Part shown: positions 14,784-24,234 of the stretch, piece after piece
Position numbering within the stretch: position 1 is the first letter of the stretch
How the letters are laid out: each line of letters opens with the position of its first letter
Origin: JANELJ01 sp024511395
GTDB taxonomy: Bacteria; Pseudomonadota; Gammaproteobacteria; GRL18
Assembly (NCBI GenBank): GCA_963681975.1
Contig: OY820613.1
Coordinates: forward strand, 124,001 to 188,000
Length of the DNA stretch: 64,000 bases
Direction: 5' to 3'
Notes under the pieces: model-generated
The model's database searches: none
Told to the model about the DNA's origin: nothing
What the model saw: the letters and a program-made list of their open reading frames with translations, nothing else
Program-made: the position numbers and the translations under genes

Positions 14784-16454
14784 TTATTTCCCTTCCAGCA
14801 TTTCTTTAGCATGTGAACGGGTTTGCTCCGTGATTTTTACTCCCCCAAGCATTCTGGAAATTTCGTCAATCCGCTGTTCTTTATCCAGTATTCTGATGGT
14901 TGTTTTTGTACTGTTGTCATCGCTTTGCTTTTCTACAAAATAATGACAATGGGCCTGGGAGGCGACCTGGGCTTGGTGGGTTACACAGAGTACCTGGGAA
15001 TTGCTGCCCAGAAGTCTTAATTTACTGCCCACCATTTCTGCAATACCGCCGCCGATACCCACATCCACTTCATCAAATATAAGAGTTGGAATGTCGCTGA
15101 ACTGAGCCGTCACGACCTGTATGGCTAGGCTGATGCGGGACAGTTCACCACCGGAAACCACTTTGGATAAAGGCCGTAAGGGTTGTCCGGGATTGGTGGT
15201 TACATAAAACTCAATCACTTCCATGCCGTGTAATTGCGGCTGCTCACTGTCTGTACTGTGCAGGCGGATTTCAAAAACACAATGTCCCATGCCCAGTTCA
15301 TGAATATGGGACATGACTTGCTCAGCCAGCAATTGACTGGCTTTTTCCCGTTCACCGGTGAGCTTTTCGGCCAGTTTAAAATACTCACGGCGGAACTCTT
15401 CGACTTCTTTTTCCAGGGTTTCCAGATGACTATCCGCATTTTCCAGTTGCCGTAACTCCTGATTCAGGATTTCAGCATGGGTGTAAAGTTCATTGGTTTC
15501 AATATGATGTTTTCGGGCCAGATCATAGATACCGGCAATACGTTGATCCAGCCAGTTCAGGCGTTCCGGATCCAGCTCCAGGCTGTCAATATAGTGACGT
15601 AATTCGGAACCGGCCTCGTCAATCTGAATAAAGGCATTATTAAGCATTTCCAGAACGGGATTAAGCCGGCTGTCCAGTTCGCCAAGGGCGGTAAGCTCAT
15701 TCAGTGTATAGCTGATATGACTGCTGATGCTGTTTTCATCTTCACTGAGCCGGTAATAAGCACTTTGTGAGGTTTCTATCAACCGGCTGGCATTGCTCAG
15801 GCGTTTGTGCTCTTCTTCAAGCTGTGGCAGTTCGTTTTCCTGTAAATCAAATTCCTGCAGTTCTTGAACCTGAAAATGCAGCAGATCCAGCCGGGCATCC
15901 CGTTCGGAAGTATCTTGTTGTAACTTTTTATACTCGGCAGATTTTTTCTGCCACTGTTGATAGCACTGGTTCAGCTCTTTGCGTAGTGCGTTGCTGCCGG
16001 CGAAGTTATCCAGCAGCAGGCGTTGTTCATCGGTTTTTAATAAGGCCTGATGGGTATTCTGACCATGAATATTGACCAGCTTTTCACCCAGTTCCCGCAA
16101 TACCTGTAAGGGGACTGGCTGACCGTTGACAAAGCCCCGGGAGCGGCCTTTAGCATTAATGGTGCGGCGGATCAGGCACTCAGATGGATTATCCGCATCG
16201 TCCAGCTCATTATCGCAAAGCCACTGGGTGATCTGAGCATTATTTAATTCAAATTCTGCCGTAATATCTGCCCGGTCAGCGTTGTAACGAACTGCAGCCG
16301 CTTCAGCTCGGTCACCCAGTACCAGTCCTAAAGCATCAATAAGAATGGATTTGCCGGCCCCGGTTTCACCGGTCAGTACGCTGAAACCGGTGTTAAGTTC
16401 CAGTTCCAGAAAATCGACAATGGCCAGATTTTTGATGGTAATATGATTCAGCAT
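14784..16454 (-). CDS. recN: DNA repair protein RecN
   Basis: 556 aa SMC-like repair ATPase. Walker A GETGAGKS (29-36), a coiled-coil middle, the signature VVSGGELSRISLA and Walker B TLIFDEVDVGIGG are all present. RecN acts in double-strand break repair with RecA and is usually part of the LexA regulon. nadK lies directly upstream (35 bp) on the same strand, the common recN-nadK arrangement seen around grpE. Confidence 0.97.
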   Translation of the reverse strand: MLNHITIKNLAIVDFLELELNTGFSVLTGETGAGKSILIDALGLVLGDRAEAAAVRYNADRADITAEFELNNAQITQWLCDNELDDADNPSECLIRRTINAKGRSRGFVNGQPVPLQVLRELGEKLVNIHGQNTHQALLKTDEQRLLLDNFAGSNALRKELNQCYQQWQKKSAEYKKLQQDTSERDARLDLLHFQVQELQEFDLQENELPQLEEEHKRLSNASRLIETSQSAYYRLSEDENSISSHISYTLNELTALGELDSRLNPVLEMLNNAFIQIDEAGSELRHYIDSLELDPERLNWLDQRIAGIYDLARKHHIETNELYTHAEILNQELRQLENADSHLETLEKEVEEFRREYFKLAEKLTGEREKASQLLAEQVMSHIHELGMGHCVFEIRLHSTDSEQPQLHGMEVIEFYVTTNPGQPLRPLSKVVSGGELSRISLAIQVVTAQFSDIPTLIFDEVDVGIGGGIAEMVGSKLRLLGSNSQVLCVTHQAQVASQAHCHYFVEKQSDDNSTKTTIRILDKEQRIDEISRMLGGVKITEQTRSHAKEMLEGK

Positions 16455-16489
16455 AGGGGAACTATTTCAGACTTATGTTTGGTGTTTTT

Positions 16490-17422
16490 TTAGTTACGAA
16501 GTTTTTCACCCCAGCGCAGCTTGGTACGCAGGATTTTAAAATAATCATAGGTTTTTGGATGCAAAATTGTGATATGTTTTGGATGACGCATAATTTTAAC
16601 ATGGTCACCGGGCAATAAGTTAAAGTTAATCTGACCGTCGTAGGTAACCTGCGCCTGGGTAGAAAAACGATCCGAGACGACAATATCAATTTCACTTTCG
16701 CCGGATACCACGACTGGGCGATTACTCATGGTGTGCGGGCAAATAGGCACCAGTTCCATAACATTTAAAGACGGGTATAAAATCGGACCGCCGCCGGACA
16801 GGGAATAAGCCGTAGAGCCGGTAGGCGTGGAAATGATTAGGCCGTCAGCATGCATGGAATGCATAAAACGATCATCAATATAGGTTTCAATTTCAATCAT
16901 ACGGGCGACATCTGACTTGTGGATCACCACATCATTAAAGGCATTGCCGCCGCCGAAATAATCACCGTCCCGTTCTATTTCACTGATAATTAAAAAACGG
17001 TTTTCTTCGGTATATTCGCCCGCCATAATTTCATCCAGGGCTTTATGCACATCAATGGCTGATAAATCCACCAGAAAGCCCAGATGCCCCAGATTTATGC
17101 CTAGCAACGGCACACCGAAACCTACCAGACTTCGGGCGGCATTTAGCAACGTGCCGTCACCACCAACAATAATAATTAAGTCACATAGTTCACCCAGCTG
17201 GGTACGAGAAGCCGGCTGCATTTCGTGATCGGAAAATACCGCTGCCGTATTTTCATCCAGAAATACCTTGCAGCCAATCTGGTTAAAATACTCATGCAGA
17301 CTGACCAAGGCATCTTCAACACTGGGATCGGCGTATTTTCCAATCAGACCAATAGTATTGAACTTCGGGTTTCTGTCATTATCGGTTGGTGCTATATCTG
17401 TCACAGGCGATCCTTCGAACAA
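16490..17422 (-). CDS. nadK: NAD kinase
   Basis: 310 aa. The active-site motif GGDGT (87-91) and the NAD-binding stretch FNDVVIHKSD followed by DGLIISTPTGSTAYSLSGGGP are intact. It phosphorylates NAD to NADP. The N-terminal 20 residues (MFEGSPVTDIAPTDNDRNPK) extend beyond the family core, which begins at FNTIGLIGKY; a later start cannot be excluded. It is transcribed divergently from hrcA and upstream of recN. Confidence 0.96.
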   Translation of the reverse strand: MFEGSPVTDIAPTDNDRNPKFNTIGLIGKYADPSVEDALVSLHEYFNQIGCKVFLDENTAAVFSDHEMQPASRTQLGELCDLIIIVGGDGTLLNAARSLVGFGVPLLGINLGHLGFLVDLSAIDVHKALDEIMAGEYTEENRFLIISEIERDGDYFGGGNAFNDVVIHKSDVARMIEIETYIDDRFMHSMHADGLIISTPTGSTAYSLSGGGPILYPSLNVMELVPICPHTMSNRPVVVSGESEIDIVVSDRFSTQAQVTYDGQINFNLLPGDHVKIMRHPKHITILHPKTYDYFKILRTKLRWGEKLRN

Positions 17423-17495
17423 TCTTTAATTTACTAGCAAACTAGCACAAATAAACAGGAAAAAAAACTCTCAAAGTTATTTAGGTTAAATACTG

Positions 17496-17523
17496 CTTGA
17501 AACTTCTGAACATAGCCTTATCT
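17496..17523 (+). promoter_or_regulatory. Candidate sigma-32 promoter for hrcA
   Basis: CTTGAAA at 17496-17502, a 13-nt spacer, then CCTTATCT at 17516-17523; the heat-shock sigma consensus is CTTGAAA and CCCCATnT. It lies 38 bases before the hrcA start and shares its spacer length with the candidates for grpE and dnaK. Confidence 0.65.
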
Positions 17524-17560
17524 TGTTATTACATTCATTTTTCTGAGAATTAAGTAAACA

Positions 17561-18610
17561 ATGGCTAAAACTCACATTTTTGATGAACGAGCCGGACAGC
17601 TGATGAAAGTGTTGGTTGAAAGCTATATCAGCGATGATCAGCCTGTAGGCTCAAAAGCTCTGGCAGAACATTCCGGTTTAAAAGTCAGTGCCGCCACCGT
17701 GCGTAATGTTATGGCTGATCTGGAAAAAATGGGATTAATACAGTCACCGCACACCTCTGCCGGGCGGATACCTACCGTACAGGGTTACCGGGTGTTTGTT
17801 GACTCCCTGTTGTCCGTAAAACGCCCGGATAAACAGTTGTTAAATTAACTGGCATCCCATATCAGTGATGCTGAGGAACAAAACCAGGTTCTGGAAAAAG
17901 TATCCGACACTTTATCAGGTGTCACCCATATGGCCTCCCTGGTGGTGCTGCCTAAAAAAGAACTGCTGTCACTGACACATATTGAGTTTATCCCACTGTC
18001 CAATCAGCGCATACTGACCATCCTCGTACATAGTGATAATGAGGTGCAGAACCGGGTGATACAGACAGAACGGGAATATAGTGCAGCACAGTTGCTGCAG
18101 ATGAGTAATTATCTGAATCATCTACTGGCCGGTAAAACCGTTCGGGAAGCCTGTGAAACACTGGCCCAGGAAATGGAAAATACCTGGCAGCAAATGGATG
18201 AGATGATGCGTTCTGCTATTAAAATGGTTAACTATGCTTTTGTAGAGCAACGTGAACACAAAGAAGAAGAAGTTGTGATCCGCGGTGAAACTAACTTGAT
18301 GCAGTATGAAGATATTGCGGATATGGGGCAGATGCGCCAGTTGTTTGAAGCTTTTCATGAAAAACAGCATATCCTGTCCATTTTAAACCAGGTCAGTAAT
18401 GCGGATGGGGTTAAATTGTTTATCGGTAATGAATCCCGCTACCAGCCGCTGAATGACTGTTCGGTAGTAGCAGCCCCTTATCAGATAGATGGACAGACCA
18501 TGGGAGTACTGGGCGTTATCGGGCCGACCCGCATGGCTTATGATAAAGTGATTCCCATTGTGGATTTGACGACAAAATTATTAAGCTCAGCCTTGAATCA
18601 CGAAAACTAA
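17561..18610 (+). pseudogene. hrcA: Heat-shock repressor HrcA, interrupted by a stop codon
   Basis: A 349-codon frame of normal HrcA length is broken only by TAA at codon 96 (17846-17848), where CAA (Gln) would restore QLLNQLASHI. The first part is the winged-helix DNA-binding domain (FDERAGQLMKVLVESYISDDQ, AATVRNVMADLEKMGLIQSPHTSAGRIPT); the second part is the dimer and sensor domain, which can only be reached from ATG 17930. HrcA represses chaperone genes by binding CIRCE operators; I see no CIRCE-like repeat before hrcA, grpE or dnaK. The truncated product would bind DNA poorly without its dimer domain. The position between nadK and grpE is the normal one. Sequencing error is an alternative explanation. 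Confidence 0.88.
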
Positions 18611-18619
18611 CCCTTATAT
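18592..18619 (+). promoter_or_regulatory. Candidate sigma-32 promoter for grpE
   Basis: CTTGAAT at 18592-18598, 13-nt spacer, CCTTATAT at 18612-18619. It overlaps the end of hrcA and lies about 94 bases before grpE. The -10 half matches less well than that of dnaK. Confidence 0.5.
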
Positions 18620-18712
18620 AAAGTGTGTCAATTATTAAATTACCTTTAAAGCTTGGCAAACTCAGGGCTTTAAAATCAGAACTATCAAACAGGATTAAAC
18701 CAGGAATACAAA

Positions 18713-19330
18713 ATGGCAGAAGAACAGAAAGTGGATGGACAGTCAGCAGAGGAAAACAGTACACAGGCCTCAAATGCATCTGACCAGGCACAGGATACAG
18801 CACAAGGTAATGACAACGGCAGTGAAGTTTCGGATGAACTGGCAGCTCTGGAAGCAGAAGAACTGATAGCACATATCAAAAAGGTGCAGGCAAAAGCCGA
18901 TGAAAACTGGGACATTGCCCTGCGCACCAAGGCTGAAATGGAAAATGTTCGCCGCCGTACTGAAAAAGAAATTTCCAATGCCAGAAAATTCGGTGTTGAG
19001 AAACTGGTGAATGAAATACTACCGGTTAAGGATTCCATGGAAATGGGCTTAAAAGCAGCCATTGAACTCGATACCGATGATAAAGCGGTACACAAAATCC
19101 GTGAAGGTATGGAACTGACCTTAAAAATGATGAATGACGCCATGGCAAAAATTGGTGTAAAAGAAGTCGCACCACAAGAGGGTGAACCCTTTAATGCCGA
19201 TTTCCACCAGGCCATGTCCATGCAGGAAGTTCCGGGCAGAGATCCCAATACCATTGTTGCAGTGGTACAGAAAGGTTATACCTTAAATGATCGTCTGATC
19301 CGCCCAGCTATGATTATGGTGGCAAAATAA
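18713..19330 (+). CDS. grpE: Nucleotide exchange factor GrpE
   Basis: 205 aa. An acidic, disordered leader (about residues 1-40) is followed by the long helical dimer region (EELIAHIKKVQAKADENWDIALRTKAEMENVRRRTEKEI) and the C-terminal beta domain ending in KGYTLNDRLIRPAMIMV. GrpE releases ADP from DnaK. dnaK follows after 211 bases with its own promoter. Confidence 0.97.
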   Translation: MAEEQKVDGQSAEENSTQASNASDQAQDTAQGNDNGSEVSDELAALEAEELIAHIKKVQAKADENWDIALRTKAEMENVRRRTEKEISNARKFGVEKLVNEILPVKDSMEMGLKAAIELDTDDKAVHKIREGMELTLKMMNDAMAKIGVKEVAPQEGEPFNADFHQAMSMQEVPGRDPNTIVAVVQKGYTLNDRLIRPAMIMVAK

Positions 19331-19429
19331 CTCTTGCTGCAAACGTGTTGCGAAATTTGCTTAAAATACACTAAAAAAGCATAAAAACATAAAAAGCACG
19401 TATAAAAGCATAAAAAGATTTAATTAACA

Positions 19430-19457
19430 CTTGAAAAGTGGTGGCATAACCCCATCT
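19430..19457 (+). promoter_or_regulatory. Sigma-32 promoter of dnaK
   Basis: CTTGAAA (19430-19436), a 13-nt spacer, CCCCATCT (19450-19457): a full match to the heat-shock sigma consensus, 84 bases before the dnaK start. Upstream, 19370-19415 holds several copies of GCATAAAAA-like A/T-rich words that could act as an UP-type or bent DNA region. Confidence 0.88.
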
Positions 19458-19541
19458 TCTTTAGCAAGATTGAAGCTTTAATACGATTTGTAAAAATTAA
19501 GTACAAAAAGTACAAAATAAAAATTCTGAGGAGAACAAACA

Positions 19542-21473
19542 ATGGGTAAAATTATCGGTATTGATTTGGGTACCACCAACTCATGCGTAGCGGTCATGGA
19601 TGGTGACAAGCCAAAAGTTATAGAAAATGTAGAAGGCGATCGCACCACGCCATCTATCGTTGCTTATACAGAAGATGAAATTCTGGTTGGACAGCCAGCC
19701 AAACGCCAAGCGGTAACCAATCCAGCCAACACAATTTATGCAGTTAAACGTCTTATCGGACGTACTTATGATGAAGAAGCGGTACAGAAAGATATTGAAC
19801 TGGTATCTTATAAAATTATTAAAGCAGATAATGGCGATGCTTGGGTAGAAGCTCAGGGTCAGAAAATGGCGCCACCTGAAGTATCCGCAAAAATTCTGCA
19901 GAAAATGAAGAAAACGGCAGAAGACTATTTGGGTGAAACAGTAACGGAAGCAGTTATTACTGTGCCTGCTTACTTTAACGATTCCCAGCGTCAGGCCACT
20001 AAAGACGCAGGCAAAATTGCCGGTCTGGATGTAAAACGTATTATTAACGAGCCAACTGCAGCGGCACTAGCTTATGGTATGGATAAGAGCAGGGGCGATT
20101 CTACCGTTGCGGTATTTGACCTTGGTGGTGGTACATTTGATATCTCCATTATCGAAATTGCTGAAGTCGATGGTGAACATCAGTTTGAAGTATTATCTAC
20201 TAATGGTGATACCTTCCTTGGTGGTGAAGACTTTGACTTACGCCTGATTGATTACCTGGCGGATGAGTTCAAGAAAGACCAGGGTATGGATTTACGTGGT
20301 GATCCACTGGCCATGCAGCGTCTGAAAGAAGCCGCAGAAAAAGCCAAGATTGAACTGTCCAGTGCACAGCAGACTGATGTTAATCTGCCTTATGTGACTG
20401 CAGATGCATCCGGTCCTAAGCACCTGAATGTTAAGGTAACCCGTGCCAAGCTAGAGTCTCTGGTAGAAGAGCTGATTAAGCGCACCATTGAACCCTGTAA
20501 AGTCGCACTGAATGATGCCGGATTGTCCGTTAAGGATATTAACGATGTGATTCTGGTCGGTGGTCAGACCCGTATGCCTAAAGTACAGGAAGAAGTACAG
20601 ACATTCTTTGGTAAGGAACCTCGTAAAGACGTTAACCCAGATGAAGCGGTAGCTGTAGGTGCGGCGATTCAGGGCGGTGTCTTAGGTGGTGATGTTAAGG
20701 ACGTCTTACTGCTGGATGTTACACCACTGTCTCTGGGTATTGAAACTGCCGGCGGTGTGATGACCAAACTGGTTGAGAAAAATACTACAATTCCTACCAA
20801 GGCATCACAGGTATTTACCACAGCGGATGATAACCAGACTGCGGTAACAGTACATGTCCTGCAGGGTGAACGAGAAATGGCTAGTGCCAATAAATCACTG
20901 GGTCGTTTTGACCTGTCGGATATTCCACCCGCACCACGTGGCACACCACAGATTGAAGTATCCTTTGACCTGGATGCCAATGGTATTCTGAATGTATCGG
21001 CTAAGGATAAGGCCACCGGTAAGGAACAGTCCATTGTGATTAAAGCATCCAGCGGTCTGTCCGATGATGAAGTCGAACGTATGGTACAGGATGCTGAAGC
21101 ACATAAGGAAGAAGACAAGAAGTTCCATGAGCTGATTACTGTTCGTAACACTGCAGATAATATGATTCATGCAACGAAGAAGTCCATGGAAGAGCTGGGT
21201 GACAAACTGGAAGAAAGTGAAAAAACTTCCATTGAAGCGGCGATTAAAGACCTTGAAGAAGCCATTAAGGGTGACGACAAGGACGACATCGAAGCCAAGA
21301 CTAAGGCTCTGACGGATGCGTCTGCGAAAATGGTAGAACGTCTGTATGCTAACCAGGGTGATGCCGTAGGCACAGCCGGCGGACCTGGTGCAGCAGAAGG
21401 CGCTGCTCAGAACACTGCTAATGACGATGTGGTTGACGCAGAGTTCGAAGAAGTGGACGATTCCAAAAAGTAG
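19542..21473 (+). CDS. dnaK: Chaperone DnaK (Hsp70)
   Basis: 643 aa. Starts MGKIIGIDLGTTNSCVAVMDG with the phosphate loop, has the connect motifs AVFDLGGGTFDISI and ILVGGQTRMPKVQ, the linker DVLLLDVTPLSLGIE, and ends in EEVDDSKK after a Gly/Ala-rich tail. Ribosome site GAGGAG lies at the usual distance. It is the ATP-driven chaperone that works with GrpE and DnaJ, both adjacent. A terminator separates it from dnaJ. Confidence 0.99.
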   Translation: MGKIIGIDLGTTNSCVAVMDGDKPKVIENVEGDRTTPSIVAYTEDEILVGQPAKRQAVTNPANTIYAVKRLIGRTYDEEAVQKDIELVSYKIIKADNGDAWVEAQGQKMAPPEVSAKILQKMKKTAEDYLGETVTEAVITVPAYFNDSQRQATKDAGKIAGLDVKRIINEPTAAALAYGMDKSRGDSTVAVFDLGGGTFDISIIEIAEVDGEHQFEVLSTNGDTFLGGEDFDLRLIDYLADEFKKDQGMDLRGDPLAMQRLKEAAEKAKIELSSAQQTDVNLPYVTADASGPKHLNVKVTRAKLESLVEELIKRTIEPCKVALNDAGLSVKDINDVILVGGQTRMPKVQEEVQTFFGKEPRKDVNPDEAVAVGAAIQGGVLGGDVKDVLLLDVTPLSLGIETAGGVMTKLVEKNTTIPTKASQVFTTADDNQTAVTVHVLQGEREMASANKSLGRFDLSDIPPAPRGTPQIEVSFDLDANGILNVSAKDKATGKEQSIVIKASSGLSDDEVERMVQDAEAHKEEDKKFHELITVRNTADNMIHATKKSMEELGDKLEESEKTSIEAAIKDLEEAIKGDDKDDIEAKTKALTDASAKMVERLYANQGDAVGTAGGPGAAEGAAQNTANDDVVDAEFEEVDDSKK

Positions 21474-21542
21474 TTTAGTCTCACCATGAAGTTCGCGTCC
21501 GACATAATCAGTTTTGACTATGACTGGCGTGGAACGCTTAAG

Positions 21543-21580
21543 AACACAGGATGGGGAATTTCCCTTTCCTGTGTTTTTTT
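21543..21580 (+). terminator. Rho-independent terminator after dnaK
   Basis: AACACAGGA pairs with TCCTGTGTT (21567-21575), with GGGGAATTTCCC able to extend the hairpin inside, and seven T follow. Partial read-through could set the lower level of dnaJ. Confidence 0.9.
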
Positions 21581-21626
21581 GTTTTATAAAAATTAATTTT
21601 GCCATCACCAGATAAAGAAAGCAGAC

Positions 21627-22760
21627 ATGTCGAAAAGAGATTATTACGAAGTACTTTGTGTTGAAAAGACGGCCAGTGAGGTAGAAATTAAAAAAGCCTA
21701 TCGCCGTCTGGCCATGAAGTATCATCCGGACAGAAACCCGGATGATACTGAGGCAGAAGCTAAATTCAAGGAAGCCAAGGAAGCTTATGAGGTGCTTTCC
21801 GATGCCCAGAAACGAGCGGCCTATGATCAGTTCGGTCATGCCGGAGTTGAGCAGGGAGCCGGAATGGGCGGCGGCCCCGACGGGAATTTCAGTGATATTT
21901 TTGGTGATGTGTTCGGCAATATCTTTGGCGGCGGCCATCGTGGTGAACGGGTCTACCGCGGGGCCGATCTGCAGTACAATCTGGAACTGAGTCTGGAAGA
22001 TGCCGTACACGGTAAAACCGTAAAAATCCGTGTGCCTACCTATGTTAAATGTAATAAATGTAACGGTTCCGGAGCCAAAAAAGGTTCCTCACCGGAAACC
22101 TGTTCAACCTGTCATGGAGTAGGTCAGGTACGCATGCAGCAGGGATTTTTCTCCCTGCAGCAGACCTGTCCAACCTGCCACGGTACGGGTAAGGTCATTA
22201 AAGATACCTGTGATGCCTGTCATGGTGAAGGCCGCATTCAGGAACATAAAACCCTTTCCGTTAAAGTGCCTGCCGGAGTGGATACCGGTGATCGTATTCG
22301 CCTGTCCAATGAAGGTGAAGCCGGGCAGAATGGCGGCCCTCCAGGGGATCTGTATGTGCATGTGCATGTTAAACCCCATGATATCTTTACCCGTGAAGGC
22401 AGTGATTTATACTGTGAAGTTCCTATCAATATTGCTACGGCAGCTCTGGGTGGAACTCTTGAAGTCCCTACCCTGGATGGTCGTATTACCCTGAAAGTGC
22501 CCCCTGAAACCCAGTCCGGAAAATTATTCCGTCTGCGTAATAAAGGCGTTCGTTCAGTACGGGGCGGTGTGCAGGGTGATTTACTCTGCCGGGTCATTGT
22601 AGAAACACCGGTTAAACTGAATGCCCGCCAAAAAGAACTGCTGCAGGAATTTCAGGCCACTCTAGAAGAAGGCGGTAAAAGTCACAGCCCTAAAGCGCAT
22701 AGCTGGCTGGACGGCGTTAAGAAATTCTTTGATGACATGAAGCAGAATATTGGGTCATAA
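21627..22760 (+). CDS. dnaJ: Co-chaperone DnaJ (Hsp40)
   Basis: 377 aa type I J protein. The HPD tripeptide is at 33-35 in the J domain, followed by a Gly/Phe-rich linker with DIFGDVFGNIFGGG. Four zinc-finger repeats are complete (CNKCNGSG, CSTCHGVG, CPTCHGTG, CDACHGEG). It stimulates the DnaK ATPase and delivers substrates. No separate heat-shock promoter is evident in the 46 bases after the dnaK terminator. Confidence 0.98.
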   Translation: MSKRDYYEVLCVEKTASEVEIKKAYRRLAMKYHPDRNPDDTEAEAKFKEAKEAYEVLSDAQKRAAYDQFGHAGVEQGAGMGGGPDGNFSDIFGDVFGNIFGGGHRGERVYRGADLQYNLELSLEDAVHGKTVKIRVPTYVKCNKCNGSGAKKGSSPETCSTCHGVGQVRMQQGFFSLQQTCPTCHGTGKVIKDTCDACHGEGRIQEHKTLSVKVPAGVDTGDRIRLSNEGEAGQNGGPPGDLYVHVHVKPHDIFTREGSDLYCEVPINIATAALGGTLEVPTLDGRITLKVPPETQSGKLFRLRNKGVRSVRGGVQGDLLCRVIVETPVKLNARQKELLQEFQATLEEGGKSHSPKAHSWLDGVKKFFDDMKQNIGS

Positions 22761-22790
22761 TAAGGTCTGAAACTGACTTAAGGAGGCATT

Positions 22791-23366
22791 ATGGATTCAG
22801 TATCTATCTGGGGGCGGATAAAAGCATTATTTCAGAAACAAAATAATAGTATAAATAATGCACAGGAACTCAGCCAGTCCCGGCGATCAGCCCTTACAAA
22901 ACTTGTTGCCAGCAGCGGTGCAGTGGCTATGGGTACATCAGCTGTAGCTCAGGCTCATCAAAAAGAGGGCAGTAGTGAAAAGGGAGAGCGTTTTCCCGGT
23001 GATCCGCCCGAGCATAAAATTCTCTATCAGTTCAATAAAGATGATGCCGAATATCACAAACATGTGGTTAATTCCGCAGGTGCCATGATTGGCAAATACG
23101 CAGATAATATCGATATTGTCGTTGCCTGTTTTGGTCATGGCATTCATGTACTGGTCAAAAATCCTGCCCGGCCTGTGGATGATGAAGTCAGGGCAAAAAT
23201 TAAAAGCTTGGCTGAGCAGGGCGTTCAGTTTCATGCCTGCGGCAGAACCCTGACGGCCATGAACTGGACCAAAGACGACTTATTACCCTTTGCCAAACTG
23301 GTGGAAGTCGGTGTGGCCGATATGATGGAACTGCAGGAACAGAACTATGCCTATGTAGCATGGTAA
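22791..23366 (+). CDS. Exported DsrE-family protein with Tat-like signal
   Basis: 191 aa. After a 30-residue leader the sequence SRRSALTKLVASSGAVAMGTSAVAQA looks like a twin-arginine-type signal (SRRSAL, then a hydrophobic stretch and AQA cleavage site). The mature part is a DsrE/DsrF-like domain: KILYQFNKDDAEYHKHVVNSAGAMIGKY, VVACFGHGIHVLVKN, and FHACGRTLTAMNW, with a Cys in the position often used for sulfur transfer. Periplasmic DsrE-like proteins are common in sulfur-oxidising bacteria, but the substrate is unknown. A good ribosome site (AAGGAGG) precedes ATG 22791, only 30 bases after dnaJ, so it may be co-transcribed with dnaJ. The long leader before the RR pair is unusual. Confidence 0.8.
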   Translation: MDSVSIWGRIKALFQKQNNSINNAQELSQSRRSALTKLVASSGAVAMGTSAVAQAHQKEGSSEKGERFPGDPPEHKILYQFNKDDAEYHKHVVNSAGAMIGKYADNIDIVVACFGHGIHVLVKNPARPVDDEVRAKIKSLAEQGVQFHACGRTLTAMNWTKDDLLPFAKLVEVGVADMMELQEQNYAYVAW

Positions 23367-23427
23367 TCAATTCCGCTAGACCACTAAATTTCAAACAAAA
23401 AAGCAAAATCTGGGATCAGAAATAAAC

Positions 23428-24234
23428 ATGACAAATATTTTAATCACCGGCGCTGCCGGTCGTATGGGGCGCAACCTGATCACTGCTGTACATGAAGCAG
23501 ACGGTGCAAATCTGACTGCTGCCACCGAAAGACTGGGCAGCAGCTTGGTCGGTGCTGATGCCGGAGATCTGGCAGGGCTGGAAGCGAATAATGTAAAACT
23601 GATTGATGACATAAATAAGGTAATAAACGATTTTGATGTCTGTATCGACTTTACCGCTCCTGTTGTCACGGTAGAAAATATTAAAGCCTGTCGTGCGGCC
23701 GGAAAAAAAATGGTGATTGGCACCACCGGTTTTACCGATGAACAGAAACACCTGATTGAAGAGGCTTCTAAAGACATCGCTATTATTTTTGCCCCCAATA
23801 TGAGTGTCGGAGTTAACCTGACCTTTAAATTACTGGATATTGCCGCCAGGGTGCTGGGTGATAATATGGATATTGAGGTAATAGAGGCCCATCACCGTCA
23901 TAAAGTGGATGCACCGTCCGGCACCGCTCTGCGTATGGGTGAGGTCGTTGCCGACGCTTTAGGACGTGACCTGAAAGAATGTGCCGTCTATGGCCGGGAA
24001 GGCCAGACCGGTGAGCGGGATCGTAAAACCATCGGTTTTGAAACCATCCGTGCCGGAGATATTGTCGGTGAACATACTGTGATGTTTGCGGATATTGGTG
24101 AACGGGTGGAAATTACCCACAAAGCCTCCAGCCGCATGACCTTTGCCAATGGTGCTGTCCGTGCTGCTTTATGGCTGGAAAAGCATAATACCGGCCTGTT
24201 TGATATGCAGGATGTTCTGGGTTTAAGAGATTAA
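23428..24234 (+). CDS. dapB: 4-hydroxy-tetrahydrodipicolinate reductase
   Basis: 268 aa. The N-terminal NAD(P)-binding motif GAAGRMGRNL (8-17), the GTTGF motif and the active-site block EAHHRHKVDAPSGTA are intact. The enzyme acts in the diaminopimelate-lysine pathway and so supplies peptidoglycan. dapB before carA is the classic proteobacterial order. The stop codon TAA (24232-24234) is part of the target duplication of the mobile element that follows. Confidence 0.98.
   Translation: MTNILITGAAGRMGRNLITAVHEADGANLTAATERLGSSLVGADAGDLAGLEANNVKLIDDINKVINDFDVCIDFTAPVVTVENIKACRAAGKKMVIGTTGFTDEQKHLIEEASKDIAIIFAPNMSVGVNLTFKLLDIAARVLGDNMDIEVIEAHHRHKVDAPSGTALRMGEVVADALGRDLKECAVYGREGQTGERDRKTIGFETIRAGDIVGEHTVMFADIGERVEITHKASSRMTFANGAVRAALWLEKHNTGLFDMQDVLGLRD

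Noticed and set aside
17424..17560. A CIRCE operator before hrcA (TTACTAGCAAACTAGCAC looks like a repeat)
   Set aside because: It lacks the GCACTC and GAGTGC halves and the nine-base spacing of CIRCE.
20895..22010. A 371-codon open frame on the minus strand opposite dnaK and dnaJ
   Set aside because: It crosses the dnaK terminator and lies wholly against two well-conserved genes; its translation shows no family motif and is explained by codon bias of the opposite strand.
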